Source: Trema orientale (taxonomy: Eukaryota > Streptophyta > Magnoliopsida > Rosales > Cannabaceae). From it: a DNA stretch of 64,000 nt. Where the stretch lies: the NCBI GenBank assembly GCA_002914845.1, contig JXTC01000158.1, positions 201,556-265,555 of the forward strand, read 5' to 3'. Numbering within the stretch: position 1 is the stretch's first letter; every line of letters starts with the position of its first letter. Positions 45,905 through 58,491 of this stretch are shown piece after piece. Made by a program: the position numbers and the translations under genes. A model generated the notes under the pieces. It had not been told where the DNA came from and searched no databases. It saw nothing but the letters and a program-made list of their open reading frames with translations.

Positions 45905-48900
45905 ACTCCCATTTTATATATATATCGTCAATATAAACTACTCCCATATGAGTAATATGTTCATTAAACTCTTTAGATAGCAAACCCTTAGTGAGTAGAT
46001 CCATAATCAAAGAGTTTGTGTTAATGTGTTCAATCGACATCTTAAGACTCTGAACTCTGTCTTTTACAACCAGAAACTTGATATCAATATGCTTTGACTT
46101 TGACGAGCTTTGGTTGTTCTTGAAATACAACTTGGTGGCCTTATTATCACAGTTAGTCTTCAATGGTCTTTCAATACCATTGACTATATGCAACTCAGTG
46201 ATAAAGTTATGTAATCATATCCCCTGTTTCGATGCCTTATAACAAGTTATAAATTCAGCCTCCATGGTAGAAGAAGCTACAAGTATATGTTTCACACTCT
46301 TCCGTAAGACAACCCCTCGAGCCATCATGAGGACATAGCCTGAAGTAGATAACTGCTATCTAGACACCCAGCAAAATCAAAGTTGGAATAACCTACTATC
46401 TCCAAATAGTCGAATCTCCGATATGTAAGCATATGGTCTTTAGTTCTTTATAGATACCATATTACCTACTTTGCTGCCTTCTAATGATCTATTCACGAGT
46501 TACTAAGATATTTGCCCAACATTTGAATAGTGTACGCTATGTCTGGATGCAGATATATTTGTGCATACATAAGGCTTCCTACTGTCAAAGCATAAGGAAA
46601 CTTCTCCATTTCTTTCTGCTTCAAATTATTCTTCGGACATTGGAGCAAGCTGAATTTATCACCCTTCGCCATAGATGTATCTCCTGGTGCACATCTTTTC
46701 ATGTTATATCTATATAGCACTTTATCGATGTAGGCCTTTTGTGATAACCCTAATATTCCTCGAGATTGATCTCGAAGAATCTATATCCCTAACACCAAAG
46801 ATGCATTACCAAGATCTTTCATTTCAAACTTATTGGATAGAAATTTCCTTCTTTTATGCAGAAGTCTTATATTATTGCTAGCTAGTAGAATGTCATCTAT
46901 ATATAGAACTAGGATAATCAACTTGCTCCTACTAATATTGAGATATATGCACTAATAAACAGTAGTCTCTTTGAATCCAAAGGAGGTATTAACTTAATCA
47001 AATTTCTAGTACCATTGACGGGATGTCTGTTTTAAATCATAAATGGACTTCTTAAGCTTGAATATAAGGTACTTTGAGTCTTTCGACTCAAAACTCTCCA
47101 GTTGTACCATGTACATTGTTTTATCAATATCACTATAGAGAAACATTATTTTCACATCCATTTAGTGTAGCTCAAGATTATAATGAGCTAAAAGTACCAT
47201 GATTACTCAAATAGAGTCTTTCGTCGAAAATAGCGGAAAGGTCTCTTTGTAATCAATGCCTTCCTTTTGAGTGTAACTCTTGGTGATAACGCGAGCCTTA
47301 TATCTCTCAGTATTGCCTTTCAAATCTTATTTAGTCTTAAATACACATTTACAACTAATCGGTTTAGCCCTTTTAAGTAACTTGATAAGATCCCAAATAC
47401 CATTGTCTTTCAAAAACTTTTTCTCATGTTTTATGACTTTGATCCATTTTTCAGAGTTGGAGCACAACTTAACTTGACTAAAAGACATTGGATTGTCTTC
47501 TAATCCAATATCAGACTCATGCTCCTAGAGATAGGCAACATACTTATCAGAATTTGCATTTCTCCTTTCTCTGGTAGATCTCCTTATTGGCATTCCTATT
47601 TGAGGTTATTGAGGTGCGTTTTCAACCTCTTGTGATATTAACTCAACTTGAGTGAGTGTTTCCTCCAATTGTATTTGAGGTTGCAAAGGATTGTCCAAAT
47701 TCATTATAATATCCTGATTTGTAACTTAAATTGTGTCAGGAATGGTTTCCTGATCACCATTAGTTACTACTATTGTAATTGTGGTGGGAATGCTAACACT
47801 TTCCTCCTCAAAGATTATCTCCCTTACTTCAGTGCTCCCATTGTCCTCAATAAAATTTACATTGCTTGTTTCAAATAAGGAACTGTTCGAGAAATCATAG
47901 AATTTAAATCCCCTCGATCTTTCTAAGTAGCTAGTAGCCGACAGTTCTTGGGTCGAGTTTTCTTTTGTTAGGCTTGTAAGTTCTAGTCTCAGCTAGACAA
48001 CCCTAGATATACAAGTGCCTAATACTAGATTTCTTGCATGTCTACATCTCATATGGGATTTTTGCCACCACTTTACTTGGTACTCAATTTAGGATGTTAA
48101 CTGCAGTTTTCAAGGTATCTCCCCATAGTGATTATGGCAAAGAAGAATTATTAATCATGCTTCTCACCATATGCATTAGGGTTAGATTTCATCTCTCAGC
48201 TACACCATTTTGGCTTGGTGTCCAAACACGGTATATTGAGGTACAATTCCCCATTCAGCAAGGTGTTTGGCAAATGGCCCTAGATATTATTCTCTTATCT
48301 CGTCATATTTGTCATAGTATTCACCACTATGGTCAGATTTTAGGCCTTGATTTTCTTGCCTAGCTGGTTCTCAACTTCGGCTTTGAACTTTTTAAATGTA
48401 TCCGAGAATTGTGACTTTCCATGTATTAAATACAATTATCCATAACGTAAGCAATCATCTATAAAAGTGATAAAGTGTTGTTGTCCATTCCAAGAAGCTA
48501 TATGGAATGTGCCACAAGTATCTGTATGAATCAATTCCAAGATGTCACTATACCTATTTTGATCTATTTTCCTTTTGTTAGTCAGTTTCCCTTAATACAT
48601 TGTATACAAACCTCAAAGTCTGACATGTCAAGAGAATCAAGAATTCCTTGTAATACTAATTGCTCTACACATTGTTTGGATATATGTCTTAAATTCTTAT
48701 ACCACAACGTAGATGAATTCTCATTTGTTAATTTGCATTTCATGCCTATAATATTCATTTGTAAAATTTCTTGGTCATTAGAAGTTTGGATATCTAATTG
48801 GTAAAGCTTGTCAATTAATTAACTAGTACTAATCACATTTGAATTTTGGGAAAGCTTAAAAATTTTATTACCAAAAGAACAAAAGTAACCATATTTGTCC

Positions 48901-50020
48901 GAACATAAAGCTGAAACTACAATCTGTCTAAAAAAACTGTACAATAAAGATATTTTCCAATATCAAAGTACAACTAGTTCCTAAAATAAGCCTAAAATCT
49001 CCAATGGCTTTCACTTCAGTATTCTTGCCATTCCCATAAAGATGTATCTTTCATCATTGATTGGTAGTCAGCTCCTTAGACAACCTTCTATTGTGACAAT
49101 TATGTGAGTAATTGCACCAGTATCTATCTACTAAGTATCATTAGGCATTATTGCTAAATTTAATTCTGAACTGACAAAGTTAAAAAGCATACCTATCTTG
49201 ACACGTTATTTGGCATACTTGGGATAATCCTTCTTCACATGGCCAGTTATCTTGCAAAAGAACAAGCAAAATTTGTATCATGTTTTCTGTATCATATTTC
49301 TTTATGTCGTGCACCTTGAAATACTAAGGTCTGCAGTTCTTTTTCCTCCTTTTCTTAGATGCATTATCATGAGAAGTTATTGCCAAGTGAGCACATTCCA
49401 CCTTCTCTTGTTTCACTCTCTCTTCTTCTTACATATATTGAGTTATGAGCTCATTTAAGATCTACTTTTTTTTTTCTGAGCATTGTAAGTGATCTTGAAG
49501 TTACAAAATTGTGCAGGAAGAGAGATCGAGATTAGATAAACAAGTATGTCATCAAACAACTCTAACTTGAGTGCCCTAAGCCTTGTCACAAGATTTGACA
49601 TTCATAATGTAATCTCTTATGTTTCCCTTGTCTTTGTACCACATTGAAACGAGCTTAATAAGAATAGTGCTTATTTCAAAATTTACATTTATAACAAAAA
49701 TATCTGCAATTTAGCTAAGGAAACTCTTGGCATTTTCTTCCTTAGGACATCCCTGATGGTCCTCAGAATAGAGTGCTTCATGATCATTAGACTCATATGG
49801 TTCAAATGCTTCTACTTTTCGAAAGTAACCCTTTGATCAGCAATACTTTTACTAATGAAGGCAGGAGGACGTTCTACCTTTATTGCATAGTCCAAGTCCA
49901 TGTAGCCAAGCACTATCATGGTGTGCTCCTTTCACTTTTTGAAGTTGGTACAATTAAATATTGGAATATTACACAACACTAGTAGATATCAAAGATGTAT
50001 TAACTGAATGTAGAATATAT
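45905..50020 (-). mobile_element. Second copia, gag-pol remains
   Basis: On the minus strand, from right to left: a gag zinc knuckle region (ccagttatcttgcaaaagaac, about 49240; CX2CX4HX4C type), integrase-like remains (about 48000-49000), reverse transcriptase pieces (FPYALTVGSLMYAQIYLHPD near 46580) and RNase H (CDNKATKLYFKNNQSSSKSK, about 46150; DLLTKGLLSKEFNEH, about 45990). The domain order is that of Ty1/copia. It is a fossil with many breaks, older-looking than the left copia. Confidence 0.75.
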
Positions 50021-50028
50021 ATATATAT

Positions 50029-50866
50029 ATGGGTGATGTTTCAATGGAGATTTTTGTTTTTGCTCCATAGATGGGTAAAATTATTAAGTTGAATATGACC
50101 TACAATAGCAAGTAATTTCATCTATTTTTGATCAATTAATGTTTTATTCAATTATTTTTCTTTTTTATTTATTTCTTTTCCTTTTTTGATTTTAACTTAT
50201 AAGTTTAATTTTTTAAATTTCATTTAATTTGAACATATTATGCTACTAATATGAATAAGTAATTTTTTTGAGAATATAAATAATGTTAATTTTGTTTTTA
50301 TATGAGATGTAACGTGAGGCTTTTTTTTTTTTATAATGAAAGGGAGTATTAGTTTTGAAATTATAAAAAAGAAAGAATATTTTTTTAAGAAAAAATTTTG
50401 ATAAAAATTAGTATTTAATAGTTTTATATTAACGGTAAGTTATTTTTTTTAAGAATATATACATAACATTATTTTTTTTTTAGGGGATATATAATGTTAG
50501 TTTTGAAATTATAGAAAAGGACTCATTTTTTAATGAAAAATTTAATATATATATACAATTAGTTCTTTAGAAAAAAAATATCTAGATATATATACCGTTA
50601 CTTGTTTTTCTATTTATTTTTTAATAAAAATAAACAATAGAATGAAAAAAAGAAAAAACAATGAAAAAGGGATTGGAAAAAAAAAATTCCAACTCATAGG
50701 TCACATATAGGTTACTAATTTTTTAAGTCATAAATATTTAATTAAAATTTTAATTTTTGATAAAATTACTAATATCATTATAACCATCAGATTAAAATCC
50801 AATGGTCCAAATGAAAGTACCCATCAATGGAGCAAAAATAAAAATCTCCATTGAAACATGACCCAT
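50029..50866. mobile_element. TA-flanked TIR element (838 bp)
   Basis: The ends are atgggtgatgtttcaatgga and, inverted, atgggtcatgtttcaatgga. The inverted repeat runs for about 50 bp. TA microsatellite flanks both sides. The interior is AT-rich without a transposase. It was probably mobilised by a TA-targeting transposase, though the superfamily is not proven. Confidence 0.78.
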
Positions 50867-50879
50867 ATATATATATATG

Positions 50880-51091
50880 GGTTTGGTTTAAATGGTTCCA
50901 ACAATATTTATCCATGGATGGTTACAATGGTTTAAGCCATTAGATCTATATTCTATGATAGTGATTAGTTTGGTGGTTGATCAAAAAATATTTAATGCTA
51001 TTTATCAGTATTAAAAAAATTTAATACTATCACTAATTTTTTTAATCTCCATTCATGGTTATAAAAAAGTTGAAACTATTGAGAAGTCCTC
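50880..51091 (-). mobile_element. TA-flanked MITE family 1, inverted copy
   Basis: It matches 14386-14591 and 51109-51310 in reverse orientation (tggtttaaatggttccaaca to attgagaagtcct). It faces the next copy across an 18-bp TA spacer. Confidence 0.8.
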
Positions 51092-51108
51092 TATATATAT
51101 ATATATAT

Positions 51109-51310
51109 GGAAGACTTCTCAATAGTTACAATTTTTTTGTGACCATGGATGGGTACTTAAAAAAGTAGTGATAGCATTAAATTTTTTTGGCCAGCATTAA
51201 ATTTTTTTGGCTAATCACCGAACTAATCACTACCGTAGGATATAGATCTAATGGCTTAAACCATTGTAACCATCCATAGGTAAATATTGTTGTAACTATT
51301 TAAACCAAAC
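51109..51310 (+). mobile_element. TA-flanked MITE family 1, direct copy
   Basis: It runs from ggaagacttctcaatagtt to taactatttaaacc. It is about 90% like 14386-14591 by eye. Confidence 0.8.
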
Positions 51311-51504
51311 ACATATATATATAAAGCTCACAGTTAATAACATAATAACAATCCATCCATATATATTAGGAATCATAAATAAATCACACATATATATAGG
51401 TGAGCCCATCACAAGATACCAAACATAACTGATACAGGAGCTTTATTATCAGTTAGCCCAGATAATTGTCATTTGAAAGCTAGCACTATATCATTTATTT
51501 TAGT

Positions 51505-53561
51505 TGTAAGAACCCGCACCTGGTACAAAAAAAAAAAGAAAATAAATAAATGAAAGAGAAAAAACAAAAAGACCAAGGGTTTAGTTAATTAAGCAAGGAT
51601 AATTTAGTAAATTTGAAAGCTAGGAAACCCTATACGTATCATTTTTCAAAGTCTGACCGAAGAAAAAAAAATTTAATGCTCTGCAGAGGGAGGAGAAAAG
51701 TGGCTGAGAGGCTTGAGAGAAAAAGAAGGACTACAAAAAGGTTGATTCTCAATTCTTTAAGGTAAAGAATTCCTCCCTATCAATGGTCAATCATCTATTT
51801 GCAAATTTTGGGGTCAATCTATCATCTACGGTTTAGAATTTTTTAAGCATCTTTTTATTTCAGTCATGATTCTAGGGATAATTTTTATTGACTCTTGTTA
51901 TAAGGTTTAAAACAAGACTAAAATTACGTGAATTGGATGTCTGGATAGAAAGTTATGAATTTTTGAGTTTTGGGCTAAGATGTAGAAACGTAGTAGAAGT
52001 TCCGACTAACTTTTCAGGGATTTTTACTAGTTTAATTGAAGCATATTTAGTATGATAACTTAAAACTAGAGAGATATAGCCATTTCAATTGAATGCTACG
52101 AATCTGGAAAAATTTTGTAAATCTCAGTATTTAGAGTATAACATGGTAGCGGTTTGCTTGGCTTTGTAGGGCCCACCTATGGATTCTATAACTATGTTCT
52201 TGGCACTTTTAGGACCCCTATCATTTGTAGAAATTATCCTCCAAGTTTCACAATTTTTAGAATTAACTTAGAATTGTTATGAATTTTTGATGTCGAGGTT
52301 ATGCAAGATAATGCAGTGAATGTATCGAGTGTGCATGGGCAGCGGGCTAGACATTGTGTTAGGCATAATTTAAGATACCTATTAAGTGTTTAATATTCAT
52401 ATATGATTCTTGTTATAATTATAGGTTCTTGTGGTAGCTAGCAAATTATTATTGGATTGGTTAAACTAGCAAACAGGTAAGTAGCCTTTTATTTTTGCCA
52501 GTGATTTTATTTTACTTAAGTTAATGTCTTTTGATTTCTCTTAAAAGAAAATTATGTTTGTAAATCTGAACTTGTTTTCAAGCTATTTGTTAATAAATGA
52601 AAATTATTCTGACAAGAGATAACTATCTTTCGAATAAAATATGGATCAAGCTTATGTTTGTTACTACTTTTAAATGATTTGGAACTTGTTATCTTATTAA
52701 TAAATATGAAAAGTATTGGTTAATTATTTTATAATTAAATGTGTTGAAATGCTCTTCAGTGACTATGCATGTGGATCCAATCTACAAGCGTTATATGTGG
52801 ACAGTACTGACCTAGCTGCAAGGTTAAATGTAGTAGATTCGTACCCGGCTACAAGGGTTATCTGTAGTAGATTCGGACCTAGCTATAGGGATTATTTGTA
52901 GCAGATTCGGGCCTAGTCACAAGGATTAAGTATAGCCATAATCGCCAAAATTATAGAGTAAAATTTGAAAATAATATCGATTATTAAACAAGTTTGATAC
53001 AATGAATTTTGAAACCTTCTATTTTGTCAAATTGGTTTTTAGTTAGTTTCATTTCCTTATTTTAAAAAGTATTGATTTCGAAGTTAGAGTTATTTTTTAA
53101 AATACTTACTAAACATTTCAAATTGCATATACTTGATCCAACTAGTAGAGATTATTGGTTACTTATTAGGCTGTCGAGCTCACCTTTTATTCTTTAATCT
53201 TTTTCAGATTCAGAGAATAGTCAATAAGTGGAACTCATATTTGAAAGAGGGAGACCGTTTGAGGACTTAGATTTACTATTTAGAACTATTGTATTATTTT
53301 GTTTCCATTTTGAGACATTGTTGGTTATTTGAGGTATACTGAATGCTTGTTATGATATTAGTTTCTTTTGTTATTATGGATTTAACAAATTGTTGTTGAT
53401 AGTTTAGATTGATTTGGTGTTTTATTATGATGTGATATTTTAGATATTAATAGATATATTTGAATTTTTAATAACGATTGGATTTGAAGTCTTTCGTATC
53501 TACGAGGTTTACCCTTATGGACATATGGTGGTTGCTATGTTCTTAGTCTTGAGGCGTGACA
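51505..53561 (+). repeat. Gypsy-type solo LTR (2057 bp) inside an LTR
   Basis: It starts TGTAAGAACCCGCACC and ends gaggcgtgaca, typical of plant Ty3/gypsy LTRs. It interrupts the 5' LTR of the gag-only element. The left flank is ttagt. The matching ttagc occurs only after the two TRIM elements that follow. About four tandem repeats of 35 bp (gtagtagattcg..., 52795-52930) lie within. A complete element is not present. The family assignment rests on the ends only. Confidence 0.65.
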
Positions 53562-53569
53562 CTTAAAGA

Positions 53570-53973
53570 TGTAACACCACTGGACTTCACCCAAAAGTGC
53601 TAGCTTGAAGGTACTTTTAGGCTCATAGACTACAACTTAAATACCCATGTTCTTCCCAGAGCATAATCAATATGGGAGTTGGGGTGTTACAATTTCTCTC
53701 CCATTAAAGGCCTAGCGTCCTCTCTAGGGAGTCCATATTCAATAGCCCATATATAACCCCTATGGGCAGGGTCCACATTCACCATGATTCCGGCCCGTAG
53801 CAACCTTTCAAAGCTCACACAGGTATGGACTAGGTCGGCTCTGATACCAAATATAACACCACTGGACCTCACCCAAAAGTGCTATCTTGAAGGTACTTTT
53901 AAGCTCACAGACCACCACTTAAATACCTATGATCTTTCGAAAGCATACCCGATGTGGGACTTAGGGTGTTGTA
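53570..53973 (-). mobile_element. TRIM element 1 (404 bp)
   Basis: This is a minus-strand miniature LTR retrotransposon. LTRs of 122 bp lie at 53570-53691 and 53852-53973. The primer site (plus-strand gctctgatacca) is at 53838-53849 and a purine tract lies beside the left LTR. The interior is about 160 bp with no coding sequence. The LTR contains acttttaggctcatagac. Retrotransposition would have needed proteins of another element. Confidence 0.85.
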
Positions 53974-53981
53974 AATTTTAA

Positions 53982-54385
53982 TGTGACACCGCTGGGCCTC
54001 ACCCAAAAGTACTAGCTTGAAAGTACTTTTAGGCTCATAGACCATCACTTAAATACTTATGTTCTTTCTAGAACATATCCAATGTGGGACTTGGGGTGTT
54101 ACAACCACCTCCCGTTAAGAGTCTAACGTCCTCGCTAGGAGGTCCACATTCAATAGCCCACATATAACCCCTATAGGCGGGGTCCAGATTCACCATAATT
54201 TCGGCCCGTGGCAGCCTTCTAAGGCCCACACAGGTATGGATTGGGTCAGCTCTGAATACCAAATGTAACACCACTGGGCATCACCCAAAAGTGCTAGCCT
54301 AAAGATACTTTTGGGCTCATAGATCATCACTTAAATACTCATGATCTTCCCAGAATATACCCGATGTGGGACTTGGGGTGTTACA
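53982..54385 (-). mobile_element. TRIM element 2 (404 bp)
   Basis: It has the same structure, length and orientation as TRIM 1, 8 bp away: LTRs 53982-54103 and 54264-54385, primer site (plus-strand gctctgaatacca) 54249-54261, purine tract at about 54104-54115 (acctcccgtt). Ends: TGTAACACCCC on the minus strand. No clear target duplication is seen for either copy. Confidence 0.87.
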
Positions 54386-54588
54386 TTAGCATCATTGTTT
54401 TATTATTTTCTTTGCTTGTGTGTTATCTAAAACAGTGTATTTTGGCCATAATCTAGTTTCTTTGCTTTATCTTTAGCCACTATTTTGTAGGGAGGGAGAC
54501 TTTAGAATATTTGAGAATACAAAATGCTCTTTGAGCTTTTCTTTTTTGCCGTGGATTTTAGCCTTTATTCAACTTTCTTGCTGTATCA

Positions 54589-57016
54589 AGTGGTATCAAT
54601 AGCTCTAGTTCCGCTTAGATGGCCACAGCTGGCGATAGAAGAAGGAGAGCCATCGACAAAGATCATTGGTTGCTTGTCGATATAGATCGGGAGAACTATT
54701 GGGTCTGATGGGATGCAAGGTTGAACGTTCTAAATCGAGCTTCCGTCGATTTTACTTTAGGAATGGTCTGACCCAAACCTCGGAGACAATCAGCAGTTCG
54801 AGTTGTTCTTTCAGAACAGTTGTTTGATGATTCTACAGTAGAGAACGTCATGGATTTCACAGTTGGAGTGCCCAACTGGTCCCATCGACGAATAAAGGGA
54901 GGAAATCAGCAGGGCATAATGAGAGATATACTGGTACCGATTAAAACTTCTTAGATTGATACTCGGATTCAATCATCATAAAGTTCATAGTTGATTTGGG
55001 GTATTTGATCGACTACAAGAAAGACCAATATGAAGAGGACTTTGAAGTTGATTTTCAAGACGAATCTATGAGGAATCATTCCGCAAGAGCCCAAGAGTAT
55101 AGGTATGTGAAAAATTACATCTCAGACTATGAGATTGATATTCCAATTTTCAATAGAAAATCACATGTAGACGATTTTCTAGAATGGGTTGAACAAATAG
55201 ATGAATACTTTGATGAGAATATATTTATACCTTTAGAAAAGCAATCAAAATTAGTGGCTAAAAGATTTAAGGGTGATGCTTATGGGTAGTGGCACTAACT
55301 TCAAGAGGATAGGAGATATATTGGAAAACATCCAATTAAAACATGGGAGAAAATGAGAAGCAAATTATCAAAACAATGCTATTATTCAAGGGTTAGGCCA
55401 AATACCAATATGTCTTGTTTGAAGAAAGTTTCTAGAGAATTTCTTCCTCCAAAAAGAGAATGTACTTCAGAAATTTTAGAGGAGCAGGGCAAGATTGATC
55501 ATGTTGGAGACTTAAAGTTTAGCAATACCCATCAAAAGGCTAAAATGACAAGTGTGATTAAACATAACTTGTTATCATTTAATTCAAACCAAATCGTAGA
55601 ACACTCTAGGATCATTGTAGAAATAAAGACTAGGCTAGCTACAATAGATGTTTTGGAGGAACTTGAAGCTGAAAAGGATACCAAGCAAGAGTTGGTTACT
55701 AAAGATATCGAAGAGTGCCACAAGAAAGAGAGAAATGCATCTGAAGTACAATTCTATAATGTTACTTGTGAAGAGGCCAAAGTTCAAGTTGTTTTTGACA
55801 AAGAGCAAATTGATGGTGAAGATGATGGAAGCGATCATGAATCTTTTGAAATTGAGCCTGACATTAAAGACCATGAACTAAATATTGATGATTGGATTGT
55901 ATAATACAACACACATAAGAATAAATTAGTCCTTGTCAAAAAGAGAAATAAAGATCCTGACAACAAGGTTGATGATGCAATTGGACTTGAAACTTTTTAT
56001 GATGATGACAACAAGATTCAACTTGTTAGTATGTCTCACTTTTCTTCCAAATTTTGGGATGATAAAGTTGATGAAATTGATATTGAAGATACTAATGGAG
56101 AGGCTAAACTTGAATACAATAGGGGGGAAGTGGAGTAACAAGATCTATTCAGTACTTTTATTTTATTTGATAATGATTCTGAGCAGAATAAATATAGTTG
56201 TCTCTATGTTTTATGACTCTGGATATGAGTTTATCCTGACTGATAGTGAACGGTTTAAGTCTCAATATGTGGGCTTAACTTTAGCCTCAACAATAAAGAA
56301 AATGATAGATTTGAACTATAGAAAGCCAAGAGAGATTATACTATTGCATCAGAAGAAAATGAATAAGTTGAGGAGGATTTTTTTCAATTGTTGTTTACCA
56401 AAATCACAAGAGAGAGAAAGAGAGTACGTAACTTCTTAATTGTTGCATAAACGGAGCTAAATTTCAGTTCTGAACTTGAGGTAAGTTCTTCTAAGAAAAC
56501 GGGCAAAGACCAATTTGGGAAGGGTTGTTAATTCCTATCAATTCTATTAGTTTTCATAGTTTTTGAGTGTTAGATATTTGAGACTGTTATCTTGCTTGGC
56601 CTGTTATCCCTTTAGGTTGCTTGTCTTCTCCACTGCTAAGTGACATCGTCTAGCCCAATGACTTTGGATAGTACTTAGCTCATTGCATTGACTGCTATCA
56701 ATTTCAACTTTAGTAATTCTAATTTTATGATATTATAAGTAAATGAGAGAGTCAAATCTTCTTGATCAAACTTATGCGAAGTAATGTCTTCCATGAGTGT
56801 ATAAACGATAGCTAAAGCTCTTACAAACTTGGGTCATTGAATGACTACTGAAAATATACCTTGCCCCAATATCTTCCTTGCTAACTAATGAGGCAGCTGC
56901 AAGCAAGTATAATCCAGTAGAAAATATTGGGGTTCAAGCTCAAAGAAGAAAATTCATTTGAAGACTACTACACTCAAATTTAATACGAGGTCGAATTCTT
57001 ATAAAGAAATGGGCAC
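54589..57016 (+). mobile_element. Interior of gag-only element 1
   Basis: The primer site (54591-54605) is followed by a region at 54650-54950 that matches 59270-59450 of the second element (pairs such as ctcggagacaatcagcag and ctcgacgacagttgg). It encodes a gag-like stretch (54996-55289: DIPIFNRKSHVDDFLEWVEQ, typical of plant Ty3/gypsy gag cores), then an acidic, lysine-rich region (55353-55904) without a recognised domain. No protease, reverse transcriptase or integrase is seen. It is a fossil with several breaks. Confidence 0.7.
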
Positions 57017-57288
57017 TGATGTAGGAGCTTTTTTGTCATCTAGCCCAGATAATTGTCGTTTGAAAGCTAGCACTATGTCGTTTATTTTAGCATCATTGTT
57101 ACATTATTTTCTTTACTTGTGTATTGTCCAAAATGGAGCGTTTTAGCTGTAATTTAGTTTCATTGTTGTATCTTTAGCTACTGGTTTATAAGGAGGGAGA
57201 CTTTAGAATGTTTGAGAATACAGAATGCTCTTTGAGCTTTTCTTCTTTGTCATGGATTTGGCCTTTTTTCAAGCTTCTTGCTATGTTA
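57017..57288 (+). repeat. 3' LTR of gag-only element 1
   Basis: It starts tgatgtaggagctttt and ends near cttgctatgtta. It is the uninterrupted version of the 5' LTR, and shows where the solo LTR and TRIM block entered (after ttattttag). Confidence 0.78.
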
Positions 57289-58109
57289 ACAACTACACTG
57301 GTATAACAATATACTTTTCTTTGAACTGACATGTTGCATTTATAGTATTCTTAATATGTTACATATTTAAACTACATTTACATATTATCTGGCCAAAAAT
57401 AATATTACTATGGGTTGACTATTTTCACATAGACATAGCATATTTATTTATTTTAAAATAATAAATTTGACCTAATATGTCACTTTGGCAATCTATTAGC
57501 ACAATTTAATATATTTCAAAATAAATAAACATATAAATTCAAGAAAAATGAGAAAATTGCACGAAAATAACCAAAAAGGCAATTTTTCTTCATCCTGTCA
57601 CAACACTTAGGCACTCTGTAATAGCTCCTAGGCACTTGAGCCTCTGGTGCCAGAGTGCCTATGTGCTCATTTATGGGCACCTAAGCGCTTGTCTATCTAA
57701 AAGTTCACCATTTTTTATGCTTTAAGTCCATTTTTGACTTGGGTCAGGTCTAAATTGAGTCAAATCTTATATATATTTGGGTTAGCCCGACCTATATTTA
57801 ATATAGAATATATATATATTATTAAATATATTTATCGCAAGAAATTGTCAAAAAAAAAAAACACACATACACACATAATTTTCACTTCTAAAACTATTAT
57901 GAAGTGATTTCTTGACCAAAATAAACCTTAAATTCAGATATCAAAGCAAATAATAATAACCAACTATATTCCAAAAAATATTCATGGATTCATGGAAATT
58001 TTTATAATAAATTTCTAGTCTAAGTAAACTTCATGGTAGATATTCAAAATAATCACCACATTTTAACATGTTAACCTAATGACTTAACATGTTTCGCTCT
58101 AATACCACT
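57289..58109 (-). mobile_element. Presumed leader and gag start of the second copia
   Basis: It lies between gag-only element 1 and the copia primer site at 58096-58107. No coding is readable. A patch of short repeats with aggcac and gtgcct words lies at about 57600-57700. Assignment to the copia rests on position. Confidence 0.4.
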
Positions 58110-58247
58110 TGTCAGAATAAAAAATAATTTACTCATATTACATGAAGTAATTCATAATCTAAGTATTCATATCAAGAACTTTGTATAGATTACAAACCAT
58201 AAGAGCAATATAGGATTTACATGTAAGTCATTAGACATACATCCAGG
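58110..58247 (-). repeat. 5' LTR fragment of the second copia
   Basis: About 135 bp aligns with 44913-45050. It is cut off where ccagggacggagctag begins, a sequence like one end of a hAT element whose other end I could not find. Confidence 0.75.
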
Positions 58248-58491
58248 GACGGAGCTAGCAACTTCATTTAGTGAGGGTATAATAGTGAGAAGATTTGAAC
58301 CTTTGTCATCTTCCTCTTGAGTCTTGCCTTACGTTTATGATGTATTGATTTGTAAGTTTTGAAGGCTAAATCAACTAAGTAAAAGACATATTTTGAAGTC
58401 TGTATTTTTCTTTTTTTTCCAGAATGGGGAAGTCTGCAATTTTTGTTGAGTTACCAAGTGAAGTCATGGTCTCATTCTCTTCATGATAACC
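58248..58491. other. Fragment with a hAT-like end
   Basis: It begins cagggacggagctagcaa, like the end of plant hAT elements. No inverted partner or target duplication is found. The rest is unassigned. Confidence 0.35.

Larger units (their letters stand above)
51430..57288 (+). mobile_element. Gag-only small LTR element 1 (TR-GAG type), with insertions
   Basis: The LTRs are about 272 bp: 51430-51504 plus 54386-54588 (5', interrupted) and 57017-57288 (3'). Both start tgat-aggagct and share cagataattgtc and gagggagactttagaat. The primer site tggtatcaatagctc at 54591-54605 resembles the tRNA-iMet complement. Approximate target repeats are ataac and acaac. The interior has gag-like coding remains but no pol, so it depended on a partner element. 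It is decayed. It lies inside the second copia. Confidence 0.78.
44913..58247 (-). mobile_element. Second Ty1/copia element, decayed and split by insertions
   Basis: This is a minus-strand element. The 3' LTR lies at 44913-45904, the interior at 45905-50020 and probably 57289-58109, the primer site (plus-strand gctctaatacca) at 58096-58107, and the start of the 5' LTR at 58110-58247. The two LTR pieces share 135 bp, including cataatctaagtattcatat. A cluster of TA-flanked elements (50029-51310) and a small gag-only LTR element (51430-57288) were inserted into it. The 5' LTR is cut short near 58247. The coding region is heavily broken. Confidence 0.7.

Noticed and set aside
47280-49982. A run of plus-strand open frames (47280-49982)
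   Set aside because: They are antisense to decayed minus-strand copia integrase and gag and match no family.
55353-56439. A host protein gene with an acidic, lysine-rich product
   Set aside because: It lies between the two LTRs of a gag-only retroelement directly after its gag-like stretch, is split across frames, and has a related region in the neighbouring element.
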